Shown here: piece by piece, positions 19,366-29,769 of the stretch
How the letters are laid out: each line of letters begins with the position of its first letter
How positions within the stretch are numbered: position 1 is the first letter of the stretch
Origin: Asticcacaulis benevestitus DSM 16100 = ATCC BAA-896
Lineage (GTDB): Bacteria; Pseudomonadota; Alphaproteobacteria; Caulobacterales; Caulobacteraceae
NCBI RefSeq assembly: GCF_000376105.1
Contig: NZ_AQWM01000005.1
Location: 62,001 to 126,000, forward strand
DNA: 64,000 bases
Reading direction: 5' to 3'
The notes under the pieces: generated by a model
The model's database searches: none
Told to the model about the DNA's origin: nothing
Seen by the model: the letters and a program-made list of their open reading frames with translations, nothing else
Made by a program: the position numbers and the translations under genes

Positions 19366-21339
19366 TTGTTGTTGAAAATCTCGTCTTTAAAGATTGGCCA
19401 TCTTAAATCTGCGGCCACGGCGCTGTTCGCATTGTTTCGCGTGCCGACCGACAATATGGAACTGGCGCGCGCGCAATACAGCGCCTTCACCAAGCAAATC
19501 CCTCTGCTTTATGTCCTCCTCTCTATCAACACGATCGCCGTCGCCTTTACCTACGCCCCTCTGGCGCCACCATGGCTTGGCATTTACATACCTGCCATGC
19601 TCTGCGTGCTTTGCGTGGCGCGCCTGATACATTGGGCGCGACAATCCAGGACCGAACTGGACGATGACAATGTGCTGCATCAATTGCGCCGCACCAACAA
19701 GCTGGCCATCATCATCGCCGCAGGCTTCACGGCCTGGGCCCTTAGTCTATATGACTATGGCGATGCCTACGCACATGCGCATGTTTCCTTCTACATGGCA
19801 GTTACCGTCATCGGCTGCATCTTCTGCCTGATGCACCTGCGCTCGGCCGCCATCTCGGTGACGCTGGTCGTTAACATCCCCTATATCACCTTCTTCCTGA
19901 TGCAGCCGCAAATCAGTCTGAAGGCCATGGCGCTTAATCTCACCTTTGTCTGCGCCGCCATGATCACCGTATTGATGATCTATTCGCGTGACTTTGCGCG
20001 GCTGGTGGCGTCGCGCGGCGAAACGCACCGTCTCAGCGATGAAAACTTCCGTATTGCCAATCTCGACAGCCTGACCCAACTGGCCAACCGCCGCCTGTTC
20101 TTCGCGGAACTTGAGCGGCAATACGCCAGCGCTTTGATCGATGGTCGCGGCTTTGCGATCGGCATCATCGACCTCGATGGCTTCAAACCCATTAACGACA
20201 CCTACGGCCACACCACCGGCGACCGCGTACTGGTGGAAGCGGCGCAGCGTATTCGACAGGCCTGCGCTGACGACCTCATCCTGGCCCGTCTCGGCGGCGA
20301 TGAGTTCGGCTTCATCGCCAGCCGCAATCCCGCACCGGAAGACCTGCAGGCGCTCTCTGACAGCATCACGGGCCTGCTCCGCCTGCCCTTCAGCATCGGC
20401 AGTTCGAGCGTACAGCTCGGTTGCTCGATCGGTGTCGCCTTTTATCCGCAATCGGCCGATACGCCTGACGTGCTTTTTGAACGCGCCGACTATGCCCTTT
20501 ACCATGCCAAGCGTCATCATCGCGGCGATATGGTCGTGTTTTCGGAGGAACATGAAGAAGAGATACGCAGTCACGGCATCATCGAACGCACCCTGCAAAA
20601 CGCAGATCTCGACGCCGAGCTGTCCATGATCTATCAGCCGATAGTCGATACGACGACGGGCGAGACCATTGCGTTTGAGGCTCTGGCGCGCTGGCATAGC
20701 CCAACGCTCGGTTTTGTCGGCCCTGATCAGTTTATCCCCGTGGCCGAACGCGCCGGTCTGATCCGCCGCGTGACCCGTACCCTGCTGAAAAAAGCGCTGG
20801 CGGCGTTGAAGACATGGCCGGCTGATATGCGAATGTCGTTCAATCTGTCGGCGCACGACCTGTCCGATTCGGAGAGTGTCGTTCAGATCATCGCCCTGAT
20901 TAATCGCTCCGGCATTAACCCCAAGCGCCTCGATTTCGAAATCACCGAGACCTCGGTGTCGCATGACTTCGTCCAGGCACGCGCCGCCGTCACCACCTTC
21001 AAGGCACTGGGTGTCGGCATTTCGCTCGATGACTTCGGCACCGGCTATTCGTCGCTGAGCCACGTCCACAGCCTGCCGCTCGACAAGATCAAGGTCGATC
21101 GGAGCTTCGTCACCGACATCAACACCAATCCAGTCAGTCTCAAGATCGTCAAATCTCTGACAGCCCTGTGCGCTGACATGGACCTGGAGTGCATCATCGA
21201 AGGCGTCGAGACAGAGGCGCAACTGGCCACCTTGATGGAACTCGGCTGCCGCAGGGTGCAGGGCTATTATTTTGCCCGTCCGATGCCGGAATGTGATGTG
21301 CTGCCCTATCTCGATCTGGCGACGGCGAAGCGCGCCTGA
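19366..21339 (+). CDS. Membrane-bound GGDEF-EAL cyclic-di-GMP protein
   Basis: Bifunctional-type protein for making or breaking cyclic-di-GMP. The 657 residues contain an N-terminal membrane region with about five to six helices (about 45-205), a GGDEF domain (about 215-385, signature LGGDEF intact) and an EAL domain (about 395-650). The EAL domain keeps FEALARW, FNLSAHDL, EITETS, DDFGTGYSS, KVDRSF and EGVETEAQ, so phosphodiesterase activity is likely. I see no canonical RxxD inhibitory site before GGDEF. The start is uncertain: TTG 19366, 19369 and 19372 are possible and the first ATG is 19456, none with a well-placed ribosome site. Confidence 0.93.
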   Translation: MLLKISSLKIGHLKSAATALFALFRVPTDNMELARAQYSAFTKQIPLLYVLLSINTIAVAFTYAPLAPPWLGIYIPAMLCVLCVARLIHWARQSRTELDDDNVLHQLRRTNKLAIIIAAGFTAWALSLYDYGDAYAHAHVSFYMAVTVIGCIFCLMHLRSAAISVTLVVNIPYITFFLMQPQISLKAMALNLTFVCAAMITVLMIYSRDFARLVASRGETHRLSDENFRIANLDSLTQLANRRLFFAELERQYASALIDGRGFAIGIIDLDGFKPINDTYGHTTGDRVLVEAAQRIRQACADDLILARLGGDEFGFIASRNPAPEDLQALSDSITGLLRLPFSIGSSSVQLGCSIGVAFYPQSADTPDVLFERADYALYHAKRHHRGDMVVFSEEHEEEIRSHGIIERTLQNADLDAELSMIYQPIVDTTTGETIAFEALARWHSPTLGFVGPDQFIPVAERAGLIRRVTRTLLKKALAALKTWPADMRMSFNLSAHDLSDSESVVQIIALINRSGINPKRLDFEITETSVSHDFVQARAAVTTFKALGVGISLDDFGTGYSSLSHVHSLPLDKIKVDRSFVTDINTNPVSLKIVKSLTALCADMDLECIIEGVETEAQLATLMELGCRRVQGYYFARPMPECDVLPYLDLATAKRA

Positions 21340-21442
21340 AATCTGCGTCTTCACGCGCCTTGACTTGATCGCCAAAGCGCAAGATCGGTCGAGCGTGTTA
21401 TAAGCTTGTGCGGCTAGATGGTTCCGCCACGGAGACAAGACG

Positions 21443-22327
21443 ATGACGGCGGTGCTTCACAACTACCATGCCCGGATGCAGCGGGTGCTGGACTACATAG
21501 ACCAGCATCTTGACGGTGATCTGGACCTGGAAAGCTTGAGCGGCGTCGCGGCCTTCTCAAAGTTCCATTTTCACCGGCAGTTCACCTCAACCTTCGGGTT
21601 GTCCGTGCATCGCTATGTCCAGCTTGCCCGCATGAAACGCGCTTCGCACCAGTTGGCGAACATGGACGGCCAAAGCATCACGGATATAGCGATGGACGCC
21701 GGTTACGATGCACCGGACGCCTTCGCTCGCGCCTTTCGGCAAAGGTTCGGGCAATCGCCATCGTCCTTCCGGAAATCGCCCGACTGGGCGCCGTGGCTAT
21801 CGGCCTTCGGGCCTCTCGACAACGCCAGGAGCAAGCTTATGCCGATCACCTATGACCACAACGACGTCCTGATCCGGGATGTTCCCCCCACGCCCGTAGC
21901 GATTTTGGAGCATCGCGGTGACCGGGCCACTCTCGAAGAGACCATCCAGCGGTTCATTGCCTGGCGCAAGGCCACCGGCTTGTCACCTGAAACGAGCCCG
22001 ACCTTCAACGTTTTCCGTTCGGAGAGAACCCCCGCGAACCCGGCCGATTACAGCATGGATCTGTGTGTCGGGACGAATCTGCCGATCGACCCTGACGACG
22101 ATATCATGAAGGCCGGTGTGATCCCCGGTGGACGCTGCGCGGTGTTGCGCGTCGTGCAAAATACCCACAACCTGGAGCCCGCCGCGCTTTATCTTTATCG
22201 CGACTGGCTGCCCGCCAGTGGCGAGGAGGCGCGTGACTTTCCGATCTATTGTCAGCGGCACTTCTCATTCGCTCCGGACAGGTCATCGCATGACGTGATC
22301 GTGGAACTTTTTCTGCCGTTGAAATAG
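21443..22327 (+). CDS. AraC-family regulator with GyrI-like effector domain
   Basis: DNA-binding regulator of the Rob/SbmC-fused type. The 294 residues have an AraC double helix-turn-helix at the N-terminus (about 10-108; SGVAAFSKFHFHRQF and ITDIAMDAGYDAPDAFARAF) and a GyrI-like small-molecule-binding domain (about 125-294). Such proteins often respond to drugs or small effectors. ATG 21443 has GGAG upstream. No neighbour suggests a target. Confidence 0.9.
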   Translation: MTAVLHNYHARMQRVLDYIDQHLDGDLDLESLSGVAAFSKFHFHRQFTSTFGLSVHRYVQLARMKRASHQLANMDGQSITDIAMDAGYDAPDAFARAFRQRFGQSPSSFRKSPDWAPWLSAFGPLDNARSKLMPITYDHNDVLIRDVPPTPVAILEHRGDRATLEETIQRFIAWRKATGLSPETSPTFNVFRSERTPANPADYSMDLCVGTNLPIDPDDDIMKAGVIPGGRCAVLRVVQNTHNLEPAALYLYRDWLPASGEEARDFPIYCQRHFSFAPDRSSHDVIVELFLPLK

Positions 22328-22331
22328 CGTA

Positions 22332-23966
22332 CTACATCTTTTGCGCGTCAGGATGCTGCTCGGCGCCGAATTTCTCCCGCAGTTCGGTTTTCAGAATCTT
22401 GCCCGTCGCGCTATGGGGAATCTCATCCACCACGATGAAATCCTCCGGAATCCACCATCGCGCCACGAACGGCTCGATGGTGGCGCGCAATTCCGCACCG
22501 GTGATCGTCTTGCCGGGATGCAGGGCCAGAATATAGCGCGGGCGTTCGCTCCACTTGGCATCCGCGCGGGCGATGACGGCGGCCTCACGCACGCTCGGAT
22601 GCTGCAGCGCCAGGTTTTCCAGTTCGATAGAGCTGATCCACTCGCCGCCGGTCTTGATGACATCCTTGACGCGATCGACAATGCTCATGAATCCATCCGG
22701 ATCAATGGTCGAAATATCGCCGGTGCGGAACCAGCCGTCCTTAGTGAACTGGCTGTCGTCGTCGAGATTGTAATAGGCCGAGATCACCCACGGACCGCGC
22801 ACCTCAAGCTCGCCGCGCGCCTTGCCATCCCATGGCAGCGCCCTGCCCTCGGCATCGGTGATACGCATTTCAATGCCGTACGGGCTACGCCCCTGCTTGA
22901 GCATCAGCCCCATGCGCGCCTCTTCGCTTAGGGTTTCGTGGCGCGCATCAAGCACGCTCACCGAACCAAGCGGCGAGGTTTCCGTCATACCCCAGCCCTG
23001 AATGGCCAGCGCCTTGTGGGCGGCGAAGCGCTCAATCAGGGCTTGCGGACAGGCGGCCCCGCCGACCACGACGCGGCGCATCGGCGCCACCGACTGCTGG
23101 TGCTCATCGCAGAAATTGAGCAGGTTCATCCATATGGTCGGCACCCCGGCCGAAACGGTGACACCCTCACCGCGTATCACCTCCAGCAGGCCGGCACCAT
23201 CAAGACGCGGCCCCGGCAAGACCAACCGCGCGCCCACGAGCGGCGCCGCATAGGGCACGCACCAGGCGTTGACGTGGAACATCGGCACCACCGGCAGGAC
23301 GGTCTCGTTCGGCCCAAAGCCAAACATGCCGGGCTGATTGATCGCCAGGGCGTGCAGCACGGTCGAGCGGTGGCTATAGAGCACACCTTTCGGATGGCCG
23401 GTCGTGCCGGAGGTGTAGCAAAGGCCCGAAGCCGTCTTCTCGTCAAACTGCTCCCATGCGTGCACCGGTGATTCCGGCGCGATCAGGTCTTCGTAGCACA
23501 GGGCGCGATGCAGAATATTGCCCGGCATCTGCTCGCGGCTACCCATCACCACCACGCCCTTGACCGAGGGCAGGTTGATGATCATGGCCTCGACCAACGG
23601 CGCAAAACAGGGATCGGTGAAGATGTACTGATCCTGCGCATCGTTGATGATGAACTCGATCTGCTCCCTGAACAGCCGTGGATTGACCGTATGGCACACC
23701 ATTCCGGCGCCGGGCACACCGAAATAGAGTTCGAAATGACGGTAATTGTTCCACGCCAGGGTGGCCACGCGATCACCGGGCTTAAGCCCCAGCGTCTTCA
23801 GCGCATTGGCCAGCTTGCGCGTGCGCACCGCCGCTTCGGCATAGGTGTAGCGATGCAGGCTGTGGTCTTCATTGCGCGACACGATCTCTGTGTTCGGATG
23901 ATATCTCGACGCATAATCAAGGATGGAGGGGATGAGCAAAGGCGCATCCATCATCAGACCCAGCAT
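22332..23966 (-). CDS. Acyl-CoA synthetase (fatty-acid or 3-methylthiopropionate ligase-like)
   Basis: ANL-superfamily enzyme that activates a carboxylic acid to its acyl-CoA through an acyl-AMP. The 544 residues have [18 protein letters not shown] as P-loop, GWGMTETSP as the adenylate motif, WFRTGDIS for ATP/ribose contact and [12 protein letters not shown] with the catalytic Lys. The sequence resembles long-chain or methylthiopropionyl-CoA ligases (DmdB type); DMSP degradation genes are not nearby, so the substrate is open. The gene converges closely with the AraC gene (4-base gap). Confidence 0.9.
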   Translation of the reverse strand: MLGLMMDAPLLIPSILDYASRYHPNTEIVSRNEDHSLHRYTYAEAAVRTRKLANALKTLGLKPGDRVATLAWNNYRHFELYFGVPGAGMVCHTVNPRLFREQIEFIINDAQDQYIFTDPCFAPLVEAMIINLPSVKGVVVMGSREQMPGNILHRALCYEDLIAPESPVHAWEQFDEKTASGLCYTSGTTGHPKGVLYSHRSTVLHALAINQPGMFGFGPNETVLPVVPMFHVNAWCVPYAAPLVGARLVLPGPRLDGAGLLEVIRGEGVTVSAGVPTIWMNLLNFCDEHQQSVAPMRRVVVGGAACPQALIERFAAHKALAIQGWGMTETSPLGSVSVLDARHETLSEEARMGLMLKQGRSPYGIEMRITDAEGRALPWDGKARGELEVRGPWVISAYYNLDDDSQFTKDGWFRTGDISTIDPDGFMSIVDRVKDVIKTGGEWISSIELENLALQHPSVREAAVIARADAKWSERPRYILALHPGKTITGAELRATIEPFVARWWIPEDFIVVDEIPHSATGKILKTELREKFGAEQHPDAQKM

Positions 23967-24154
23967 GTCACGTTTCCCTTAATCTGTCATTTGCGCGGGT
24001 TAGCCCCGCTTTACGTGAAGGTTAACCTGAAGAGGTCGACTTGGGAAACGGAATCTTGCGCCTCACCTTGCGGAAACCATCCAGCCAGCCTTGAAGAACG
24101 AAGTTATATTTTTCCCGTGTGAAGACATGCCGATTCTAAAACGACCGCTCAAGT

Positions 24155-24170
24155 TGTTGAAATTTCAACA
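24155..24170. promoter_or_regulatory. 16-base perfect palindrome, candidate operator
   Basis: TGTTGAAATTTCAACA is a perfect palindrome in the 328-base gap between the acyl-CoA ligase and the chemoreceptor, 140 bases upstream of the chemoreceptor ATG and 189 bases upstream of the ligase ATG. The rest of the gap is AT-rich, and another 8-base palindrome (GGTTAACC) lies near 24020. The binding protein is unknown. Confidence 0.45.
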
Positions 24171-24196
24171 GTTATTACGCGTGAAAGTCTCACCCG

Positions 24197-24213
24197 CTAA
24201 CAGCTTGTTAACC
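24197..24213 (+). promoter_or_regulatory. Candidate CtrA-binding site
   Basis: CTAA-N7-TTAACC matches the Caulobacter CtrA consensus TTAA-N7-TTAACC with one change in the first half-site. It lies about 82 bases upstream of the chemoreceptor ATG, a typical distance for cell-cycle-controlled motility genes. Only one such site is seen, so this is a prediction. Confidence 0.4.
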
Positions 24214-24294
24214 GTAACGCGTATACAAAAAAACGTCTCACAAGGCTGACGCCATCATAAAATACAGGGACAATGTTCCCAGGAACCAGGGATC

Positions 24295-25782
24295 ATGTTT
24301 TTCTCCAAACAGGCCGCTACCGACGTTAAGGGCATTGTCGCCGCCTTGAGCGCCTCGCAAGCCGTCATCGAATTTACGCCGAAGGGCGAAATTCTGACCG
24401 CCAATGCGAACTTCCTGGAGGCCATGGGCTATCGGCTCGATGAGATCGCCGGCAAGTCACACAACCTGTTTTGCGACAAAGCCTACGCCGCCAGCGACGA
24501 TTATCGCCGCTTCTGGAGCGATCTCAACGAAGGCCGCTTCCAGTCCAGTGTGTTCAAGCGCTTCGGTAAAGACGGCAAGGTCGTCTGGTTGCAGGCCACC
24601 TATAATCCGATCCGCGATATGACCGGCCGGGTTATCAAGGTGATTAAGTTCGCCTCGGATATCACCGCGGCGAAGATGACCGAGATCGACCAGCGCGGTA
24701 AGATCGACGCCCTGCAACGCTCGCAGGCGGTCATCGAATTCACGCCGCAGGGCGAGGTCATCGCCGCCAACGAGAATTTCCTCAATGTGCTGGGCTACCG
24801 TATCGACGAGATCAGGGGACGACCACACAGCCAGCTCTGCGAGCCGGCCTATGCTGCCTCCGCCGACTATCGTCGTTTCTGGGACGACCTGCGCGCCGGC
24901 AAGTTTCAGGCGGCGGAGTATAAACGTATCGGCAAAGGTGGCCGCGAAGTCTATATCCAGGCCACCTACAACCCAATCCTCGATGATACCGGCACCGTTG
25001 TGAAGGTGGTCAAGTTCGCCATCGACACCACCGAGGCGGTGCGCAAGCGCATGCGCAACGAGAACCTTGGCAACACCATCAACAGCGACCTCGGCAGCGT
25101 TATGACGCAAATGACCGAAGCAACGCAGATGACGTCATCGGCCACCACCGCCTCATCGGAAACCGGCGCGATCATCAATTCGGTGGCCGCCGCATCGGAA
25201 GAGTTGAGCCAGAGTGTGCGCGAAATTTCCAACAGCATGGGTAATGCACGCAACAGTGTGCAGGGCGTATTCCGCCATGCTGAAAATGCCAATCAATCAG
25301 CTGCTTCGCTCGATAAATCGGCGGCAGCGATGAACAACATCGTCACCCTGATCCAGAACATCGCCGGCCAGATCAACCTGCTGGCGCTCAACGCCACCAT
25401 CGAATCCGCCCGCGCAGGCGAGGCTGGCAAGGGCTTCGCGGTCGTCGCTTCGGAAGTGAAGAACCTGGCCAATCAGGCCGCGGCCTCGACCAAGACCATC
25501 GCCGCCGAGATCGCCACCATGCAGTCGGTCACCGGCGAGGTGGTCGAAGCCCTCACCCTGATCTCGACCTCGATGAACGATGTGCTCGATAACGTCACCT
25601 CGGTGGCCGGCGCCATCGAACAGCAGGATGCCGTGACCAACGAGATCACCGCCAACATGCAGTCGGCCGTTTCGGCGATCGGCCAGATCAATGACAGCCT
25701 GGGCCACATCAACCACACCTTCCAAAACGTCGCCGAAGCGTCCGAAAAGGTGAAGGCGGATGTCGAGGTTCTCGTCGCCTAG
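24295..25782 (+). CDS. Soluble double-PAS chemoreceptor, BdlA-like layout
   Basis: Cytoplasmic methyl-accepting protein without TM helices. Two PAS domains (about 15-128 and 137-252) are near duplicates: both begin SQAVIEFTP and contain YAAS(D/A)DYRRFW and QATYNPI. A short linker leads to the MCP signalling domain (about 265-490) with the hairpin tip [20 protein letters not shown]. This PAS-PAS-MCP arrangement is that of Pseudomonas BdlA, which controls biofilm dispersion. The tip keeps the CheA/CheW contact. It is a single gene with a candidate CtrA site upstream. Confidence 0.92.
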   Translation: MFFSKQAATDVKGIVAALSASQAVIEFTPKGEILTANANFLEAMGYRLDEIAGKSHNLFCDKAYAASDDYRRFWSDLNEGRFQSSVFKRFGKDGKVVWLQATYNPIRDMTGRVIKVIKFASDITAAKMTEIDQRGKIDALQRSQAVIEFTPQGEVIAANENFLNVLGYRIDEIRGRPHSQLCEPAYAASADYRRFWDDLRAGKFQAAEYKRIGKGGREVYIQATYNPILDDTGTVVKVVKFAIDTTEAVRKRMRNENLGNTINSDLGSVMTQMTEATQMTSSATTASSETGAIINSVAAASEELSQSVREISNSMGNARNSVQGVFRHAENANQSAASLDKSAAAMNNIVTLIQNIAGQINLLALNATIESARAGEAGKGFAVVASEVKNLANQAAASTKTIAAEIATMQSVTGEVVEALTLISTSMNDVLDNVTSVAGAIEQQDAVTNEITANMQSAVSAIGQINDSLGHINHTFQNVAEASEKVKADVEVLVA

Positions 25783-25804
25783 ACGCATGAAGACTTAAAG
25801 GGTT

Positions 25805-26488
25805 TCAACCGAACAGCGTCTTCAGAATATCCGTCGTGCGCTTGGCCGGATCGCGGCGGATGGCGACCTCTTCCGTGCCGACATAATGAAACAGGCCCTG
25901 CAGGGCGAGGCCAACGGCATAATCCCCCAGATAGGTCTTGGCGTCGGTCTTGAAATAGCTCTGCAGATTGTTGCGGCGGATGGCTCGGTCGAAATAATCA
26001 ACGGCGCCGGTCGCCTGCATGGCGCTCTGCATCGGCGGCGTAAAGGCCGTGGTCAGGCGCGGCGTGGTCGTCTTTTTGAGATAGTCGGTGCCGGAGGTGT
26101 TGCCGCCTTTGACAATGCCGACCGCGTCCTTGATCGTCATCGACTGGATGGCATCGACGAACAACCCCTTGGCCACCGGCGCCGCGGTTTCGGCCGCGCG
26201 GTTCATGCGCAGGTGCAGATCATCGAGCACACTGGACTGACCGATCGGCTTGAGCAGCTTTTGAGTCTGCGCCAAGGTCTTCGGCAGGGGGATACGCACT
26301 GCGGAATCGTTCCAGTAGCCGTTGGTCTGCGACAATCGCGTCACGGCGGCTTCGGTGCCCTGTTTCAAAATCTGGCGCAGGCCGCTCTGGGCATCCTTGT
26401 CGGACAAACCCAGCTTGGCCAAAGCCTCTTCGGAAAGCCCCATCGCGAAGAGGCTTAAAGCCCCCGCCATCACATATCTTCTATCCAT
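25805..26488 (-). CDS. DUF4197 exported protein
   Basis: The 227-residue protein has a short signal-like N-terminus (MDRRYVMAGALSLFAMG) and matches DUF4197: GLRQILKQGTEAAVTRLS, NDSAVRIPLP, RMNRAAETAAPVAKGLF, and the C-terminal GLFHYVGTEEVAIRRDPAKRTTDILKTLFG segments are typical. The function is unknown. ATG 26488 has GGGAG seven bases upstream; the frame could extend further but without support. It converges with the chemoreceptor gene and lies downstream of ilvD on the same strand, 66 bases apart. Confidence 0.85.
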   Translation of the reverse strand: MDRRYVMAGALSLFAMGLSEEALAKLGLSDKDAQSGLRQILKQGTEAAVTRLSQTNGYWNDSAVRIPLPKTLAQTQKLLKPIGQSSVLDDLHLRMNRAAETAAPVAKGLFVDAIQSMTIKDAVGIVKGGNTSGTDYLKKTTTPRLTTAFTPPMQSAMQATGAVDYFDRAIRRNNLQSYFKTDAKTYLGDYAVGLALQGLFHYVGTEEVAIRRDPAKRTTDILKTLFG

Positions 26489-26554
26489 GCCCCGGCTCCC
26501 CTGTCTTAAGGGCGCCAAGGTGCGGCAGATTTCCGCCGTTCGCAAGTGTTAAGA

Positions 26555-28420
26555 TCAGCGCTTCAGCAGGCTGAGATCGCGCACGGCGCCGGTATCGGCC
26601 GAGGTGACCATGGCGGCATAGGCCTTGAGCGCGGTCGAGACATAGCGTTCGCGGTTCTTTGGCGTATAGGCATCCTCACCACGATGTTCCTCGGCAGCGC
26701 GGCGCTCGGCGATCTCACGATCCGACAGCACCAGATGGATGGTGCGGTTAGGGATGTCGATCTCGATACTGTCGCCATCTTCCACCAGCGCAATCAGGCC
26801 GCCGGCCGCCGCTTCCGGCGAAGCGTGACCGATGGAAAGGCCCGACGTGCCGCCGGAGAAACGGCCATCGGTCAGAAGCGCGCAGGCCTTGCCCAGACCT
26901 TTGGATTTCAGATAGGTGGTCGGGTATAGCATTTCCTGCATGCCCGGTCCGCCCTTGGGGCCTTCGTAGCGGATCACCACCACGTCGCCAGCCTCGATCT
27001 TGTTGTTGAGGATCGCCGTCGTCGCTGTGTCTTGTGATTCAAACACACGCGCCTTGCCGGTAAACTTCCAGATCGATTCATCGACACCGGCCGTCTTCAC
27101 GATACAGCCCTTTTCGGCGATATTGCCGTAGAGTACCGCCAGGCCGCCATCCTTGGTGAAGGCGTTTTCGACCGAGCGGATCACGCCCGACTGGCGGTTG
27201 GTATCGAGATCATCCCAGCGCTTCGATTGCGAGAAGGCCTGGGTGGTGCGCACGCCACCCGGCGCCGCCTTGAAGAACTCGGCCACCGAGGAATCGTTGG
27301 AGGATTTGATATCCCAGTGCGCCAGCGCCGCCGCCATCGAGGGGCTGTGAATGGTCGGCAGTTCGCCATGGATCAGGCCGCCGCGATGCAGTTCGCCCAG
27401 GATCCCGACAATGCCGCCGGCGCGGTGAACGTCTTCGATATGCACATCGGCCGAGGCCGGCGCCACCTTGCAGATGCAGGGCGTCTTGCGTGAAATCCGG
27501 TCGATATCGGCCATGGTGAAATCAACGCCGGCTTCCTGGGCAGCGGCCAAGATATGCAGCACCGTATTGGTCGAACCGCCCATGGCGACGTCGAGCGTCA
27601 TGGCGTTCTCGAAGGCTTCGCGCGTGGCAATGGAACGCGGCAGCACGCTGGTGTCATCCTGATCATACCAGCGCTCGCACAGATCGACGATGGTGCGGCC
27701 GGCTTCGCAGAACAGGCGCTCGCGGTCGGAGTGGGTAGCAAGCGTAGTGCCGTTACCCGGCAGCGAAAGGCCCAGCGCTTCGGTCAGGCAGTTCATCGAG
27801 TTGGCGGTAAACATGCCCGAGCACGACCCGCAGGTCGGACAGGCGGCTTCCTCGACCGCTTGCACCTGCGCGTCGGAAATGCGTTCGTCACCGGCCTGCA
27901 TCATAGCGTCGACCAGATCGAGCGCGTGGGTTTTTGCCACGCCGTTCTCGTCGGGCCAGACCACCTTGCCGGCTTCCATCGGGCCGCCGGAGACGAAGAT
28001 GACGGGGATATTGATGCGCAGGGCGGCATTGAGCATGCCCGGCGTGATCTTGTCGCAATTGGAGATACAGACCATGGCGTCGGCGCAGTGGGCGTTGACC
28101 ATGTATTCCACCGAGTCGGCGATCAGGTCGCGCGACGGCAGGCTGTACAACATACCGCCGTGGCCCATGGCGATGCCGTCATCGACCGCGATGGTGTTGA
28201 ATTCCTTGGCGACGCCGCCGGCCTTTTCGATCTCGCGCGCCACAAGCTGGCCTAAGTCCTTCAGGTGGACGTGGCCGGGCACGAACTGGGTGAAGGAATT
28301 GACCACCGCGATGATCGGCTTGGAGAAGTCTTCGTTCTTCATGCCGGTCGCGCGCCAGAGCGCCCGTGCGCCCGCCATGTTGCGGCCAAAGGTGGTGGTG
28401 CGGGAGCGTAAAGCGGGCAT
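26555..28420 (-). CDS. ilvD: Dihydroxy-acid dehydratase
   Basis: Iron-sulfur enzyme for the third step of valine and isoleucine synthesis, dehydrating dihydroxyisovalerate and dihydroxymethylvalerate. The 621-residue length is that of the full E. coli-type enzyme. Cluster Cys ligands lie in [11 protein letters not shown] and [11 protein letters not shown]. The C-terminal swivel domain has [13 protein letters not shown] and [12 protein letters not shown], the latter with the catalytic Ser. ATG 28420 is fixed by the conserved [10 protein letters not shown] start. The gene is separate from the ilvC operon, on the opposite strand, and is not preceded by a visible leader peptide. Confidence 0.97.
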   Translation of the reverse strand: MPALRSRTTTFGRNMAGARALWRATGMKNEDFSKPIIAVVNSFTQFVPGHVHLKDLGQLVAREIEKAGGVAKEFNTIAVDDGIAMGHGGMLYSLPSRDLIADSVEYMVNAHCADAMVCISNCDKITPGMLNAALRINIPVIFVSGGPMEAGKVVWPDENGVAKTHALDLVDAMMQAGDERISDAQVQAVEEAACPTCGSCSGMFTANSMNCLTEALGLSLPGNGTTLATHSDRERLFCEAGRTIVDLCERWYDQDDTSVLPRSIATREAFENAMTLDVAMGGSTNTVLHILAAAQEAGVDFTMADIDRISRKTPCICKVAPASADVHIEDVHRAGGIVGILGELHRGGLIHGELPTIHSPSMAAALAHWDIKSSNDSSVAEFFKAAPGGVRTTQAFSQSKRWDDLDTNRQSGVIRSVENAFTKDGGLAVLYGNIAEKGCIVKTAGVDESIWKFTGKARVFESQDTATTAILNNKIEAGDVVVIRYEGPKGGPGMQEMLYPTTYLKSKGLGKACALLTDGRFSGGTSGLSIGHASPEAAAGGLIALVEDGDSIEIDIPNRTIHLVLSDREIAERRAAEEHRGEDAYTPKNRERYVSTALKAYAAMVTSADTGAVRDLSLLKR

Positions 28421-28544
28421 GGTCGTTACCTGTGTAAGCAAATATAAGAGAAACAAGGCTTTGCGGGATGGGCTCTATATAGGCTTCATGCGGTTTTAGG
28501 CAATGATTTTTGCGATGGCTTTGAGGTGGAGTGAAGAAAAGCGG

Positions 28545-28708
28545 TCCACAGATAAGCCAGATAAGCCCAGATGGTCAGAGCGTTTGGTAGGGGATGGTGA
28601 CTCTTTGTTCGTGCCGTCCGAGCGCCAAAGGCGCTCAATAAGCTTTAGTCTTATTGCACCCAGCCACCTCCTAACGGGCTATCTGTGCTTATCTGGTTTA
28701 TCTGTGGA
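28545..28708. repeat. Intergenic fold-back element with 28-base terminal inverted repeats
   Basis: The arms at 28545-28572 and 28681-28708 are inverted repeats matching at 26 of 28 positions and flank about 108 bases. Each arm is itself a loose direct repeat of the phrase CAGATAAGC. Inside are two perfect hairpins: 28620-28626 with 28630-28636, and 28636-28642 with 28650-28656. I see no convincing target duplication or transposase. The shape is like a small non-autonomous element or a palindromic intergenic unit. It fills most of the 329-base gap between ilvD and the esterase gene, both on the minus strand. Confidence 0.7.
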
Positions 28709-28749
28709 TTCCTTCTCTTTCTAAAAATCTGTGTCATCTGTGGGTGGCC

Positions 28750-29709
28750 TTACTTCACATCGTCGCGCCACATCCACCGCAGAATATCCGGCAGCATCGC
28801 GCCGCCGTGCTGGTCGGAATGGCTGCCATCGCCCCAGACATATTTCAGGTCATAGCGCGCCGGACCCAGCTTCCATGGGTCAGCATTGGCATTGGCCCAT
28901 TCCAGTGACTTGACCATCTGCTGATTGGCCAGGAACCAGTTGCCGTGTTCGTTGTCGAGATCGTTCGAACCATCCTGCATGAAGATACGTAGAGGCCGGA
29001 TCTTCGATTTGCGGATCAGGCCGGGATAGGTGTCACCGCCGGGAACAAAGGGCGTGGTCGCCGTCGCCGGATGCATGCCGATCGAGGTGTAGGAGCCGAT
29101 CAGGCTGATGACATTGCCAAACGCTTCCGGGTGATTCCACGCCACGGTAAAGGCGGCCATCGCTCCAGAGGAGGTGCCGCCGATGATACGCTTTTTCGGA
29201 TCAGACCTAAACACGTAGGTCTTCGCCACCTCGGGCAAAAGCTCCTCGATCAGCATCCGGCCATAGTCATCGCCCAGCGCGTCATATTCCTCGGCGCGAT
29301 GATCGGGATTGCTCATGCCGAGATTATCCGGATAGTGTTCGCTGAGATTGCCGGGCGTGACAAAGACGCCGATCGTGGGCGGGATAGCTCCTTGGGCGAT
29401 CAGATTGTCCAGCACGGTATTGACGCGCAGCGGGCCACCGGGATTGAGCGCGCGCTGGCCGTCCTGAAACACCAAGAGATTGGCAGGGCGTTTGGCGTCA
29501 TAACCGGCCGGCACATAGACCCAATAGCGCCGCACCGTGCCGGGAAAGGCTCTGGCGTGAAACTCGACCGGCCCGATGACCTGGCCATGCGGCACCGCCT
29601 TCACCTCAGAGTCAGCACCGAGCGGATAATCACCCGGCTTTCGCGGCGCTTCAGCCATGGTCTGAGACGAGATAAACAGGCTCAGAATCGCAGCGACGAT
29701 CAGTTTCAT
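28750..29709 (-). CDS. Secreted esterase of the PF00756 (esterase D/antigen 85) type
   Basis: Exported alpha/beta hydrolase. The 319 residues begin with a signal peptide (MKLIVAAILSLFISSQTMAE). The core starts with RRYWVYVPAGYD. The nucleophile is S180 in GGTSSG, and GDGSHSDQHGG near the C-terminus carries the catalytic His. Relatives include ferric-enterobactin esterases, feruloyl esterases and xylan deacetylating esterases; the substrate is open here. ATG 29709 has GGGAG just upstream. Confidence 0.85.
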   Translation of the reverse strand: MKLIVAAILSLFISSQTMAEAPRKPGDYPLGADSEVKAVPHGQVIGPVEFHARAFPGTVRRYWVYVPAGYDAKRPANLLVFQDGQRALNPGGPLRVNTVLDNLIAQGAIPPTIGVFVTPGNLSEHYPDNLGMSNPDHRAEEYDALGDDYGRMLIEELLPEVAKTYVFRSDPKKRIIGGTSSGAMAAFTVAWNHPEAFGNVISLIGSYTSIGMHPATATTPFVPGGDTYPGLIRKSKIRPLRIFMQDGSNDLDNEHGNWFLANQQMVKSLEWANANADPWKLGPARYDLKYVWGDGSHSDQHGGAMLPDILRWMWRDDVK

Positions 29710-29769
29710 GGCGCTCCCTCTTATTTTTATAAGGCATAAGCATGATAGACCTCGCACCTCGCTTGGCAA

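Noticed and set aside
19747-21438. 563-codon open frame antisense to the GGDEF-EAL gene
   Set aside because: It is a mirror of a conserved coding frame; no ribosome site or family match is visible.
28503-28724. 73-codon open frame inside the fold-back element
   Set aside because: It runs through the inverted repeats and hairpins; the product has no sensible features.
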